This document shows positions 40,151 through 54,043 of a DNA stretch of 64,000 nucleotides, piece by piece (position 1 is the first letter of the stretch; every line of letters starts with the position of its first letter). The stretch is from positions 144,829,937-144,893,936 of the forward strand of contig OV884011.1 of NCBI GenBank assembly GCA_930367205.1, given 5' to 3'. The stretch comes from Acanthosoma haemorrhoidale. Lineage: Eukaryota > Arthropoda > Insecta > Hemiptera > Acanthosomatidae. Both the position numbers and the translations under genes were made by a program. Under the pieces are notes generated by a model. That model did no database searches. It worked only from the letters and a program-made list of their open reading frames with translations, and was not told where the DNA came from.

Positions 40151-43100
40151 GTATTCAAGATAATATTTGTCTAAAACTGCTGGAACAAAGAAGGGAATAT
40201 TTACATTCCAGGAGGGGATCTGTTGTATGATTAGCAGCAAAGCAGGCATTTTTTTAAAATTTCTGATTCCTGCTATGTCAAAATGTAATTAGTTTTCTTT
40301 GGTTTCCCTAGATAACCTTCATTTAGGAAACTCTTCAAATGATTGCTCCTAAACGTTGTATCCAATGTCTTGGCTATAGTATAATCCATGTTATTCTTGG
40401 CATGGTGGTGAATTTATTTTGGAGACTACCATAGTAGTTTCCTAAGTTGGTTTCTCCGGTGTCTATATTGGTCTGTTCTGTACACGGTTTTTGTCTTGTT
40501 GCGAGAAAATTCGATATTCTCTTCCATATGTAAACCGTATTTCTTTTAAGTGTGTTATTATTCGGAAAGGTTTATGTTTGTTATATTTTGTGGGATATAT
40601 TGATTTAGCCATATGGGCTATCGGTTATTTTTTCTAACATGAGTAACTAGCCTCCTAGTTTTTGTTGGGTTTTCCTGCCTGGCTTGTGTTTTATTGCTTT
40701 CTCATAGCGAGATGTTTCCCGAGAATAATGGCCTCAGGTATGTTAGGGATCTTTCACTTATAGCCCGACCGAGGTACAAAGACGACCCCAAACATTTTTC
40801 TTATTTTGTACACACCATTGTTACTAGTTGGTTTATAGGAACAGGTGTTCCCAAGATTATTTTTTGCACTAAAATAAATAATTAACTATAAGGAAACTGA
40901 TACAGTTACTGTAGATTAGCTTTATCGGAGTGAAGGTGTGGGGTCAATTATATTAGGATCTACAAGTATAGATATAGGGATAACCAGAATTTAGCATAAA
41001 TCGATTTAAATAATACCATTTAGGTTGGCTAACGCCCCTTTATAATAAATATCATAACTCACCAGTTTAATTGTAAATCCAGGATTTTAGTACAATCTTG
41101 ATGAAGTCATGATGACTAACAAGAACCAGCTGAGAGATGGAAGATTCAAAATTTCCAAGACCTCAATAGATCAACCGCCCAAAGGAATATTCTTCTTTCA
41201 GAACTCCGACCCTGTCTAGAGGAGGCAAATCGACGCACTGAAAGAAAACGGCCAAACTAGCGACTAAAGCAAATAAGAAGAAATGCAGCACCAAGACTTT
41301 AATGCCGACAGCTGAAATTCTCCGTAAATATGAAAATGTGTAATACTATAGTATATCAAGCCTGTAAGAAGTAAGATACTTTGTTAGCTTGTATCAATCA
41401 AATGTCTGTGTTGCATGGATTAATTTGTTATTAATATCCTGTGTCCAGCACCTGGTCCACTATCATGACTATGTCATGGTTTTGAGTATAACCTGGATGA
41501 AGTCATGCTGACTAGCCAGAACCAACCGAGACATTGAAAATTCAACATTTCTTTAGACCACAAAGGATCAAAAGCCGAAAGAAAGATTTTTCTTTCAAAA
41601 CCCCGGCCCGGTCTCCAATAGGGAGAAACAATGCACCGAAACTAAACATCCGAACTAGCGACTAAATGAAATTAGAAGATAAGAAACATCAAGGCTATAA
41701 ATCCGACAGCTGAAATTCTCCGTAAATAGGAAAATTTGTAATATTATCGCATATCAAGCCTGTTAGAAGTAAGATAATCTGTAAGCTTGTATTTATTGTA
41801 TGACTGTGTGAATGCATTTATTTGTTATTAATATCCTGTGCCCAGGTTTTGGTCCGCCATCATGACTGCATCCAGGTTTCGAGTACAATCTGGATAAAGT
41901 CATGCTGACTAGCCAGAAACAGCTGAGACATCAATTATTCAACATTTTCTGAAACACCGATGGATCAACAGTCCAAAGAAAAATTCTTCTTTCAGAACCC
42001 CGGCCTAGTCTAGAGGAGGGCAGAACGATGCACCGAAAGTAAAAGGCCGAACTACCGACTAAATCAAATTAGAAGAAAAGAAACACCAAGGCTATAATGC
42101 CGACAGCTGAGATTCTCTGTAAATAAGAAAATTTGTAATAGTATAGCTTTTCACGACTTTTTGAAGTAACAGGCTTTGTAAGCTTGTCTTTAAACCATGA
42201 GTTAACCGTGTTGCATGCATTTATGTGTTATTTATATCCTGTGCTCAGGTCCTGGCACATTTCCAGGTTCTGGTCCGCCATCATGACTGCATCCAGGTTT
42301 TGAGTACAATCTAGATGAAGTCATGATGACTAACCAGAACCAACTGAGACATCGAAGATTCAACATTCCCTGAGAACCTAATGGATCAAAAGCCCTAGAA
42401 AAGTATATCCAAGGCTGCAAAGGTAACAGTTGGGATTTCCTTTAAATAAGATAGTTTTTATAGTAGTCATGATGTTCTTTGCAGGTCTTGTAGATGTAAG
42501 AGAATTTCTTAGCTTGTCTTTAACGTGTAATTTTACAGTTCTGCATGAATTTATTCGTGTTTTAGCGGCATATCCCGTGCTTTTTAAGTCTGTTAGAAGT
42601 ATGAGAATTTGCCTTGGATGCCATTCATTTTTAGAGGTCTTTTTTCGTTTTTAATATTTAGCCTTTTGTAGTTACACGGGTAAATGGATTTCTTCTACTA
42701 TCTGTGCTTAATTTCACCCTTAGGATAAATAGTTGAGGTGTGAAATATCGTTAAAACTCTCAAACCGGTTAAATAATCAGTTTCGAAGCACTGTGAATGT
42801 GATAAAAGTCAATTCATGAAAACGAAATATTTAAAAATGTTTTTCTGAAACACCAAAATTATGAAAATGTTCGTAAATATGTGGTAAATAATGGTAGATA
42901 TATTTAAACCAAAAAAAATTAATTATTGTAATCCAAAATATTCCAGATGTTTATCTGGACACTCTAGTCTAGACGTCTGACCTTGCAATTTTTTCAAGAG
43001 AGTTGTATATCTGCATATTTTTAGACCTCAATCGTTTTTAATTATACAATTATAGATTCTCAATAGCTTTATTCTATTTCCTGTAGCTTGGCTACATTTT

Positions 43101-43870
43101 ATACATGTTATAATAAAAAAATAGCCATAGTAAAGACCTCAATCGTCCCGTATTCATGTACTAGTTGGGACAGGTTGTGTGGTGGTCTTAGTTACGGTCC
43201 GCAAATATAGATGCCCAAACGCTTTTACGCCACATTCCCAGTGTAAAGTGTGTCTTCTCTAGTTATAGTATTCATTATCGGAGCGGCGTGTTGTGCAGAT
43301 AAGTTCGGTTAGTTGAACATAAGAATCCAAATGCATTGCGTATGACTGTGTGACTTACTACTTGCCTATTTACGGTGTGAAAATCGGTTTCCATTCAATG
43401 TCGCTACATCTTATCAGGTATGTGAACATATTTATTTGGGTATTTCTAGTCTAGGTTTACAAAGTGAAATTAAATATGTGAGTTTTAACATGGATCATGC
43501 TAAAAGGTGTGTGTTGGAAATATGCTTACTCTCCATGTATGGTTGACAATTGCTGTAAATATGCAAATGTAATATATTAGTGATTTTCGCAGATGCATCT
43601 CTTCAGTTAACGGTGTGCGGTTATTTTTATTTTAAAAGTATATGAGCGGTTTTTTTTTTTGTTTGAATATATTAAAATAGTTTACTAATTCATACTAACT
43701 TTAAAATTCACGTAGCAATAATTTGTCGACTAAAAAAAAAATTGAGCAAATATTTGCTTATCTGCCTTCGAATCACAAGTATTAATAATTTGTTCGTTAT
43801 TTACAATTTTAAAACGTGTAGAATGTGGTCCATGGAAGTTTGCAAATGAAATTCATATTATTACTTATTT
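40151..43870 (+). repeat. Unit 12, full length (3720 bp)
   Basis: Subfamily 8-12, with C at 1465 as in unit 11 but the common G at 1277. The T tract has 11 T, the shortest in the window, which gives the 3720-bp length. Confidence 0.95.
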
Positions 43871-46800
43871 GTATTCAAGATAATATTTGTCTAAAACTGC
43901 TGGAACAAAGAAGGGAATATTTACATTCCAGGAGGGGATCTGTTGTATGATTAGCAGCAAAGCAGGCATTTTTTTAAAATTTCTGATTCCTGCTATGTCA
44001 AAATGTAATTAGTTTTCTTTGGTTTCCCTAGATAACCTTCATTTAGGAAACTCTTCAAATGATTGCTCCTAAACGTTGTATCCAATGTCTTGGCTATAGT
44101 ATAATCCATGTTATTCTTGGCATGGTGGTGAATTTATTTTGGAGACTACCATAGTAGTTTCCTAAGTTGGTTTCTCCGGTGTCTATATTGGTCTGTTCTG
44201 TACACGGTTTTTGTCTTGTTGCGAGAAAATTCGATATTCTCTTCCATATGTAAACCGTATTTCTTTTAAGTGTGTTATTATTCGGAAAGGTTTATGTTTG
44301 TTATATTTTGTGGGATATATTGATTTAGCCATATGGGCTATCGGTTATTTTTTCTAACATGAGTAACTAGCCTCCTAGTTTTTGTTGGGTTTTCCTGCCT
44401 GGCTTGTGTTTTATTGCTTTCTCATAGCGAGATGTTTCCCGAGAATAATGGCCTCAGGTATGTTAGGGATCTTTCACTTATAGCCCGACCGAGGTACAAA
44501 GACGACCCCAAACATTTTTCTTATTTTGTACACACCATTGTTACTAGTTGGTTTATAGGAACAGGTGTTCCCAAGATTATTTTTTGCACTAAAATAAATA
44601 ATTAACTATAAGGAAACTGATACAGTTACTGTAGATTAGCTTTATCGGAGTGAAGGTGTGGGGTCAATTATATTAGGATCTACAAGTATAGATATAGGGA
44701 TAACCAGAATTTAGCATAAATCGATTTAAATAATACCATTTAGGTTGGCTAACGCCCCTTTATAATAAATATCATAACTCACCAGTTTAATTGTAAATCC
44801 AGGATTTTAGTACAATCTTGATGAAGTCATGATGACTAACAAGAACCAGCTGAGAGATGGAAGATTCAAAATTTCCAAGACCTCAATAGATCAACCGCCC
44901 AAAGGAATATTCTTCTTTCAGAACTCCGACCCTGTCTAGAGGAGGCAAATCGACGCACTGAAAGAAAACGGCCAAACTAGCGACTAAAGCAAATAAGAAG
45001 AAATGCAGCACCAAGACTTTAATGCCGACAGCTGAAATTCTCCGTAAATATGAAAATGTGTAATACTATAGTATATCAAGCCTGTAAGAAGTAAGATACT
45101 TTGTTAGCTTGTATCAATCAAATGTCTGTGTTGCATGGATTAATTTGTTATTAATATCCTGTGTCCAGCACCTGGTCCACTATCATGACTATGTCATGGT
45201 TTTGAGTATAACCTGGATGAAGTCATGCTGACTAGCCAGAACCAACCGAGACATTGAAAATTCAACATTTCTTTAGACCACAAAGGATCAAAAGCCGAAA
45301 GAAAGATTTTTCTTTCAAAACCTCGGCCCGGTCTACAATAGGGAGAAACAATGCGCCGAAACTAAACATCCGAACTAGCGACTAAATCAAATTAGAAGAT
45401 AAGAAACATCAAGGCTATAAATCCGACAGCTGAAATTCTCCGTAAATAGGAAAATTTGTAATATTATCGCATATCAAGCCTGTTAGAAGTAAGATAATCT
45501 GTAAGCTTGTATTTATTGTATGACTGTGTGAATGCATTTATTTGTTATTAATATCCTGTGCCCAGGTTTTGGTCCGCTATCATGACTGCATCCAGGTTTC
45601 GAGTACAATCTGGATAAAGTCATGGTGACTAGCCAGAAACAGCTGAGACATCAATTATTCAACATTTTCTGAAACACCGATGGATCAACAGTCCAAAGAA
45701 AAATTCTTCTTTCAGAACCCCGGCCTAGTCTAGAGGAGGGCAGAACGATGCACCGAAAGTAAAAGGCCGAACTACCGACTAAATCAAATTAGAAGAAAAG
45801 AAACACCAAGGCTACAATGCCGACAGCTGAGATTCTCTGTAAATAAGAAAATTTGTAATAGTATAGCTTTTCACGACTTTTTGAAGTAACAGGCTTTGTA
45901 AGCTTGTCTTTAAACCATGAGTTAACCGTGTTGCATGCATTTATGTGTTATTTATATCCTGTGCTCAGGTCCTGGCACATTTCCAGGTTCTGGTCCGCCA
46001 TCATGACTGCATCCAGGTTTTGAGTACAATCTAGATGAAGTCATGATGACTAACCAGAACCAACTGAGACATCGAAGATTCAACATTCCCTGAGAACCTA
46101 ATGGATCAAAAGCCCTAGAAAAGTATATCCAAGGCTGCAAAGGTAACAGTTGGGATTTCCTTTAAATAAGATAGTTTTTATAGTAGTCATGATGTTCTTT
46201 GCAGGTCTTGTAGATGTAAGAGAATTTCTTAGCTTGTCTTTAACGTGTAATTTTACAGTTCTGCATGAATTTATTCGTGTTTTAGCGGCATATCCCGTGC
46301 TTTTTAAGTCTGTTAGAAGTATGAGAATTTGCCTTGGATGCCATTCATTTTTAGAGGTCTTTTTTCGTTTTTAATATTTAGCCTTTTGTAGTTACACGGG
46401 TAAATGGATTTCTTCTACTATCTGTGCTTAATTTCACCCTTAGGATAAATAGTTGAGGTGTGAAATATCGTTAAAACTCTCAAACCGGTTAAATAATCAG
46501 TTTCGAAGCACTGTGAATGTGATAAAAGTCAATTCATGAAAACGAAATATTTAAAAATGTTTTTCTGAAACACCAAAATTATGAAAATGTTCGTAAATAT
46601 GTGGTAAATAATGGTAGATATATTTAAACCAAAAAAAATTAATTATTGTAATCCAAAATATTCCAGATGTTTATCTGGACACTCTAGTCTAGACGTCTGA
46701 CCTTGCAATTTTTTCAAGAGAGTTGTATATCTGCATATTTTTAGACCTCAATCGTTTTTAATTATACAATTATAGATTCTCAATAGCTTTATTCTATTTC

Positions 46801-47591
46801 CTGTAGCTTGGCTACATTTTATACATGTTATAATAAAAAAATAGCCATAGTAAAGACCTCAATCGTCCCGTATTCATGTACTAGTTGGGACAGGTTGTGT
46901 GGTGGTCTTAGTTACGGTCCGCAAATATAGATGCCCAAACGCTTTTACGCCACATTCCCAGTGTAAAGTGTGTCTTCTCTAGTTATAGTATTCATTATCG
47001 GAGCGGCGTGTTGTGCAGATAAGTTCGGTTAGTTGAACATAAGAATCCAAATGCATTGCGTATGACTGTGTGACTTACTACTTGCCTATTTACGGTGTGA
47101 AAATCGGTTTCCATTCAATGTCGCTACATCTTATCAGGTATGTGAACATATTTATTTGGGTATTTCTAGTCTAGGTTTACAAAGTGAAATTAAATATGTG
47201 AGTTTTAACATGGATCATGCTAAAAGGTGTGTGTTGGAAATATGCTTACTCTCCATGTATGGTTGACAATTGCTGTAAATATGCAAATGTAATATATTAG
47301 TGATTTTCGCAGATGCATCTCTTCAGTTAACGGTGTGCGGTTATTTTTATTTTAAAAGTATATGAGCGGTTTTTTTTTTTTGTTTGAATATATTAAAATA
47401 GTTTACTAATTCATACTAACTTTAAAATTCACGTAGCAATAATTTGTCGACTAAAAAAAAAATTGAGCAAATATTTGCTTATCTGCCTTCGAATCACAAG
47501 TATTAATAATTTGTTCGTTATTTACAATTTTAAAACGTGTAGAATGTGGTCCATGGAAGTTTGCAAATGAAATTCATATTATTACTTATTT
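43871..47591 (+). repeat. Unit 13, full length (3721 bp), related to the type-B units 16 and 18
   Basis: Carries T at 45323 (cctcgg, unit position 1453) and C at 45814 (gctacaatg), two changes otherwise seen only in units 16 and 18. It also has T at 1708 and G at 1755. In S2 it has A at 1514 with C at 1518, a combination found in no other unit and intermediate between the 8-12 subfamily and the rest. Confidence 0.95.
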
Positions 47592-50500
47592 GTATTCAAG
47601 ATAATATTTGTCTAAAACTGCTGGAACAAAGAAGGGAATATTTACATTCCAGGAGGGGATCTGTTGTATGATTAGCAGCAAAGCAGGCATTTTTTTAAAA
47701 TTTCTGATTCCTGCTATGTCAAAATGTAATTAGTTTTCTTTGGTTTCCCTAGATAACCTTCATTTAGGAAACTCTTCAAATGATTGCTCCTAAACGTTGT
47801 ATCCAATGTCTTGGCTATAGTATAATCCATGTTATTCTTGGCATGGTGGTGAATTTATTTTGGAGACTACCATAGTAGTTTCCTAAGTTGGTTTCTCCGG
47901 TGTCTATATTGGTCTGTTCTGTACACGGTTTTTGTCTTGTTGCGAGAAAATTCGATATTCTCTTCCATATGTAAACCGTATTTCTTTTAAGTGTGTTATT
48001 ATTCGGAAAGGTTTATGTTTGTTATATTTTGTGGGATATATTGATTTAGCCATATGGGCTATCGGTTATTTTTTCTAACATGAGTAACTAGCCTCCTAGT
48101 TTTTGTTGGGTTTTCCTGCCTGGCTTGTGTTTTATTGCTTTCTCATAGCGAGATGTTTCCCGAGAATAATGGCCTCAGGTATGTTAGGGATCTTTCACTT
48201 ATAGCCCGACCGAGGTACAAAGACGACCCCAAACATTTTTCTTATTTTGTACACACCATTGTTACTAGTTGGTTTATAGGAACAGGTGTTCCCAAGATTA
48301 TTTTTTGCACTAAAATAAATAATTAACTATAAGGAAACTGATACAGTTACTGTAGATTAGCTTTATCGGAGTGAAGGTGTGGGGTCAATTATATTAGGAT
48401 CTACAAGTATAGATATAGGGATAACCAGAATTTAGCATAAATCGATTTAAATAATACCATTTAGGTTGGCTAACGCCCCTTTATAATAAATATCATAACT
48501 CACCAGTTTAATTGTAAATCCAGGATTTTAGTACAATCTTGATGAAGTCATGATGACTAACAAGAACCAGCTGAGAGATGGAAGATTCAAAATTTCCAAG
48601 ACCTCAATAGATCAACCGCCCAAAGGAATATTCTTCTTTCAGAACTCCGACCCTGTCTAGAGGAGGCAAATCGACGCACTGAAAGAAAACGGCCAAACTA
48701 GCGACTAAAGCAAATAAGAAGAAATGCAGCACCAAGACTTTAATGCCGACAGCTGAAATTCTCCGTAAATATGAAAATGTGTAATACTATAGTATATCAA
48801 GCCTGTAAGAAGTAAGATACTTTGTTAGCTTGTATCAATCAAATGTCTGTGTTGCATGGATTAATTTTTTATTAATATCCTGTGTCCAGCACCTGGTCCA
48901 CTATCATGACTATGTCATGGTTTTGAGTATAACCTGGATGAAGTCATGCTGACTAGCCAGAACCAACCGAGACATTGAAAATTCAACATTTCTTTAGACC
49001 ACAAAGGATCAAAAGCCGAAAGAAAGATTTTTCTTTCAAAACCCCGGCCCGGTCTACAATAGGGAGAAACAATGCGCCGAAACTAAACATCCGAACTAGC
49101 GACTGAATCAAATTAGAAGATAAGAAACGTCAAGGCTATAAATCCGACAGCTGAAATTCTCCGTAAATAGGAAAATTTGTAATATTATCGCATATCAAGC
49201 CTGTTAGAAGTAAGATAATCTGTAAGCTTGTATTTATTGTATGACTGTGTGAATGCATTTATTTGTTATTAATATCCTGTGCCCAGGTTTTGGTCCGCCA
49301 TCATGACTGCATCCAGGTTTCGAGTACAATCTGGATAAAGTCATGGTGACTAGCCAGAAACAGCTGAGACATCAATTATTCAACATTTTCTGAAACACCG
49401 ATGGATCAACAGTCCAAAGAAAAATTCTTCTTTCAGAACCCCGGCCTAGTCTAGAGGAGGGCAGAACGATGCACCGAAAGTAAAAGGCCGAACTACCGAC
49501 TAAATCAAATTAGAAGAAAAGAAACACCAAGGCTATAATGCCGACAGCTGAGATTCTCTGTAAATAAGAAAATTTGTAATAGTATAGCTTTTCACGACTT
49601 TTTGAAGTAACAGGCTTTGTAAGCTTGTCTTTAAACCATGAGTTAACCGTGTTGCATGCATTTATGTGTTATTTATATCCTGTGCTCAGGTCCTGGCACA
49701 TTTCCAGGTTCTGGTCCGCCATCATGACTGCATCCAGGTTTTGAGTACAATCTAGATGAAGTCATGATGACTAACCAGAACCAACTGAGACATCGAAGAT
49801 TCAACATTCCCTGAGAACCTAATGGATCAAAAGCCCTAGAAAAGTATATCCAAGGCTGCAAAGGTAACAGTTGGGATTTCCTTTAAATAAGATAGTTTTT
49901 ATAGTAGTCATGATGTTCTTTGCAGGTCTTGTAGATGTAAGAGAATTTCTTAGCTTGTCTTTAACGTGTAATTTTACAGTTCTGCATGAATTTATTCGTG
50001 TTTTAGCGGCATATCCCGTGCTTTTTAAGTCTGTTAGAAGTATGAGAATTTGCCTTGGATGCCATTCATTTTTAGAGGTCTTTTTTCGTTTTTAATATTT
50101 AGCCTTTTGTAGTTACACGGGTAAATGGATTTCTTCTACTATCTGTGCTTAATTTCACCCTTAGGATAAATAGTTGAGGTGTGAAATATCGTTAAAACTC
50201 TCAAACCGGTTAAATAATCAGTTTCGAAGCACTGTGAATGTGATAAAAGTCAATTCATGAAAACGAAATATTTAAAAATGTTTTTCTGAAACACCAAAAT
50301 TATGAAAATGTTCGTAAATATGTGGTAAATAATGGTAGATATATTTAAACCAAAAAAAATTAATTATTGTAATCCAAAATATTCCAGATGTTTATCTGGA
50401 CACTCTAGTCTAGACGTCTGACCTTGCAATTTTTTCAAGAGAGTTGTATATCTGCATATTTTTAGACCTCAATCGTTTTTAATTATACAATTATAGATTC

Positions 50501-50852
50501 TCAATAGCTTTATTCTATTTCCTGTAGCTTGGCTACATTTTATACATGTTATAATAAAAAAATAGCCATAGTAAAGACCTCAATCGTCCCGTATTCATGT
50601 ACTAGTTGGGACAGGTTGTGTGGTGGTCTTAGTTACGGTCCGCAAATATAGATGCCCAAACGCTTTTACGCCACATTCCCAGTGTAAAGTGTGTCTTCTC
50701 TAGTTATAGTATTCATTATCGGAGCGGCGTGTTGTGCAGATAAGTTCGGTTAGTTGAACATAAGAATCCAAATGCATTGCGTATGACTGTGTGACTTACT
50801 ACTTGCCTATTTACGGTGTGAAAATCGGTTTCCATTCAATGTCGCTACATCT
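47592..50852 (+). repeat. Unit 14, normal left end, ends at the first 531-bp deletion
   Basis: The left end is complete and has the normal 6-T run (ggttattttttcta), unlike units 15-18. It has T at 1277, G at 1514, C at 1708 and G at 1755, as in unit 7, plus private G at 49129 (aaacgtc). The right end stops at unit position 3261; the remainder and the first 71 bp of the next unit are deleted. Confidence 0.95.
50849..50852 (+). other. 531-bp deletion junction 1 (4-bp microhomology)
   Basis: The sequence tcgctacATCTgttgtatg joins unit position 3261 to position 72 of the next unit. ATCT is present at both parental breakpoints (3258-3261 and 68-71), so the join used four bases of microhomology. 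The loss includes the T tract, A tract and 14-bp palindrome. The identical join recurs at 54040-54043, 57231-57234 and 60422-60425. Confidence 0.93.
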
Positions 50853-53800
50853 GTTGTATGATTAGCAGCAAAGCAGGCATTTTTTTAAAATTTCTGATTC
50901 CTGCTATGTCAAAATGTAATTAGTTTTCTTTGGTTTCCCTAGATAACCTTCATTTAGGAAACTCTTCAAATGATTGCTCCTAAACGTTGTATCCAATGTC
51001 TTGGCTATAGTATAATCCATGTTATTCTTGGCATGGTGGTGAATTTATTTTGGAGACTACCATAGTAGTTTCCTAAGTTGGTTTCTCCGGTGTCTATATT
51101 GGTCTGTTCTGTACACGGTTTTTGTCTTGTTGCGAGAAAATTCGATATTCTCTTCCATATGTAAACCGTATTTCTTTTAAGTGTGTTATTATTCGGAAAG
51201 GTTTATGTTTGTTATATTTTGTGGGATATATTGATTTAGCCATATGGGCTATCGGTTATTTTTTTCTAACATGAGTAACTAGCCTCCTAGTTTTTGTTGG
51301 GTTTTCCTGCCTGGCTTGTGTTTTATTGCTTTCTCATAGCGAGATGTTTCCCGAGAATAATGGCCTCAGGTATGTTAGGGATCTTTCACTTATAGCCCGA
51401 CCGAGGTACAAAGACGACCCCAAACATTTTTCTTATTTTGTACACACCATTGTTACTAGTTGGTTTATAGGAACAGGTGTTCCCAAGATTATTTTTTGCA
51501 CTAAAATAAATAATTAACTATAAGGAAACTGATACAGTTACTGTAGATTAGCTTTATCGGAGTGAAGGTGTGGGGTCAATTATATTAGGATCTACAAGTA
51601 TAGATATAGGGATAACCAGAATTTAGCATAAATCGATTTAAATAATACCATTTAGGTTGGCTAACGCCCCTTTATAATAAATATCATAACTCACCAGTTT
51701 AATTGTAAATCCAGGATTTTAGTACAATCTTGATGAAGTCATGATGACTAACAAGAACCAGCTGAGAGATGGAAGATTCAAAATTTCCAAGACCTCAATA
51801 GATCAACCGCCCAAAGGAATATTCTTCTTTCAGAACTCCGACCCTGTCTAGAGGAGGCAAATCGACGCACTGAAAGAAAACGGCCAAACTAGCGACTAAA
51901 GCAAATAAGAAGAAATGCAGCACCAAGACTTTAATGCCGACAGCTGAAATTCTCCGTAAATATGAAAATGTGTAATACTATAGTATATCAAGCCTGTAAG
52001 AAGTAAGATACTTTGTTAGCTTGTATCAATCAAATGTCTGTGTTGCATGGATTAATTTGTTATTAATATCCTGTGTCCAGCACCTGGTCCACTATCATGG
52101 CTATGTCATGGTTTTGAGTATAACCTGGATGAAGTCATGCTGACTAGCCAGAACCAACCGAGACATTGAAAATTCAACATTTCTTTAGACCACAAAGGAT
52201 CAAAAGCCGAAAGAAAGATTTTTCTTTCAAAACCCCGGCCCGGTCTACAATAGGGAGAAACAATGCGCCGAAACTAAACATCCGAACTAGCGACTGAATC
52301 AAATTAGAAGATAAGATACATCAAGGCTATAAATCTGACAGCTGAAATTCTCCGTAAATAGGAAAATTTGTAATATTATCGCATATCAAGCCTGTTAGAA
52401 GTAAGATAATCTGTAAGCTTGTATTTATTGTATGACTGTGTGAATGCATTTATTTGTTATTAATATCCTGTGCCCAGGTTTTGGTCCGCTATCATGACTG
52501 CATCCAGGTTTCGAGTACAATCTGGATAAAGTCATGGTGACTAGCCAGAAACAGCTGAGACATCAATTATTCAACATTTTCTGAAACACCGATGGATCAA
52601 CAGTCCAAAGAAAAATTCTTCTTTCAGAACCCCGGCCTAGTCTAGAGGAGGGCAGAACGATGCACCGAAAGTAAAAGGCCGAACTACCGACTAAATCAAA
52701 TTAGAAGAAAAGAAACACCAAGGCTATAATGCCGACAGCTGAGATTCTCTGTAAATAAGAAAATTTGTAATAGTATAGCTTTTCACGACTTTTTGAAGTA
52801 ACAGGATTTGTAAGCTTGTCTTTAAACCATGAGTTAACCGTGTTGCATGCATTTATGTGTTATTTATATCCTGTGCTCAGGTCCTGGCACATTTCCAGGT
52901 TCTGGTCCGCCATCATGACTGCATCCAGGTTTTGAGTACAATCTAGATGAAGTCATGATGACTAACCAGAACCAACTGAGACATCGAAGATTCAACATTC
53001 CCTGAGAACCTAATGGATCAAAAGCCCTAGAAAAGTATATCCAAGGCTGCAAAGGTAACAGTTGGGATTTCCTTTAAATAAGATAGTTTTTATAGTAGTC
53101 ATGATGTTCTTTGCAGGTCTTGTAGATGTAAGAGAATTTCTTAGCTTGTCTTTAACGTGTAATTTTACAGTTCTGCATGAATTTATTCGTGTTTTAGCGG
53201 CATATCCCGTGCTTTTTAAGTCTGTTAGAAGTATGAGAATTTGCCTTGGATGCCATTCATTTTTAGAGGTCTTTTTTCGTTTTTAATATTTAGCCTTTTG
53301 TAGTTACACGGGTAAATGGATTTCTTCTACTATCTGTGCTTAATTTCACCCTTAGGATAAATAGTTGAGGTGTGAAATATCGTTAAAACTCTCAAACCGG
53401 TTAAATAATCAGTTTCGAAGCACTGTGAATGTGATAAAAGTCAATTCATGAAAACGAAATATTTAAAAATGTTTTTCTGAAACACCAAAATTATGAAAAT
53501 GTTCGTAAATATGTGGTAAATAATGGTAGATATATTTAAACCAAAAAAAATTAATTATTGTAATCCAAAATATTCCAGATGTTTATCTGGACACTCTAGT
53601 CTAGACGTCTGACCTTGCAATTTTTTCAAGAGAGTTGTATATCTGCATATTTTTAGACCTCAATCGTTTTTAATTATACAATTATAGATTCTCAATAGCT
53701 TTATTCTATTTCCTGTAGCTTGGCTACATTTTATACATGTTATAATAAAAAAATAGCCATAGTAAAGACCTCAATCGTCCCGTATTCATGTACTAGTTGG

Positions 53801-54043
53801 GACAGGTTGTGTGGTGGTCTTAGTTACGGTCCGCAAATATAGATGCCCAAACGCTTTTACGCCACATTCCCAGTGTAAAGTGTGTCTTCTCTAGTTATAG
53901 TATTCATTATCGGAGCGGCGTGTTGTGCAGATAAGTTCGGTTAGTTGAACATAAGAATCCAAATGCATTGCGTATGACTGTGTGACTTACTACTTGCCTA
54001 TTTACGGTGTGAAAATCGGTTTCCATTCAATGTCGCTACATCT
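50853..54043 (+). repeat. Unit 15, type A, 3191 bp, 531-bp deletion form
   Basis: Begins at unit position 72 and ends at 3261. It has a 7-T run (ggttatttttttcta) near 51263, found only in units 15-18. Type-A markers are catggctatg (52100), aaatctgac (52336) and caggatttg (52806). Private: T at 52317. It also has T at 1708 and G at 1755. Confidence 0.95.
54040..54043 (+). other. 531-bp deletion junction 2
   Basis: Same ATCT join as at 50849-50852, with identical flanks on both sides. Confidence 0.93.
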
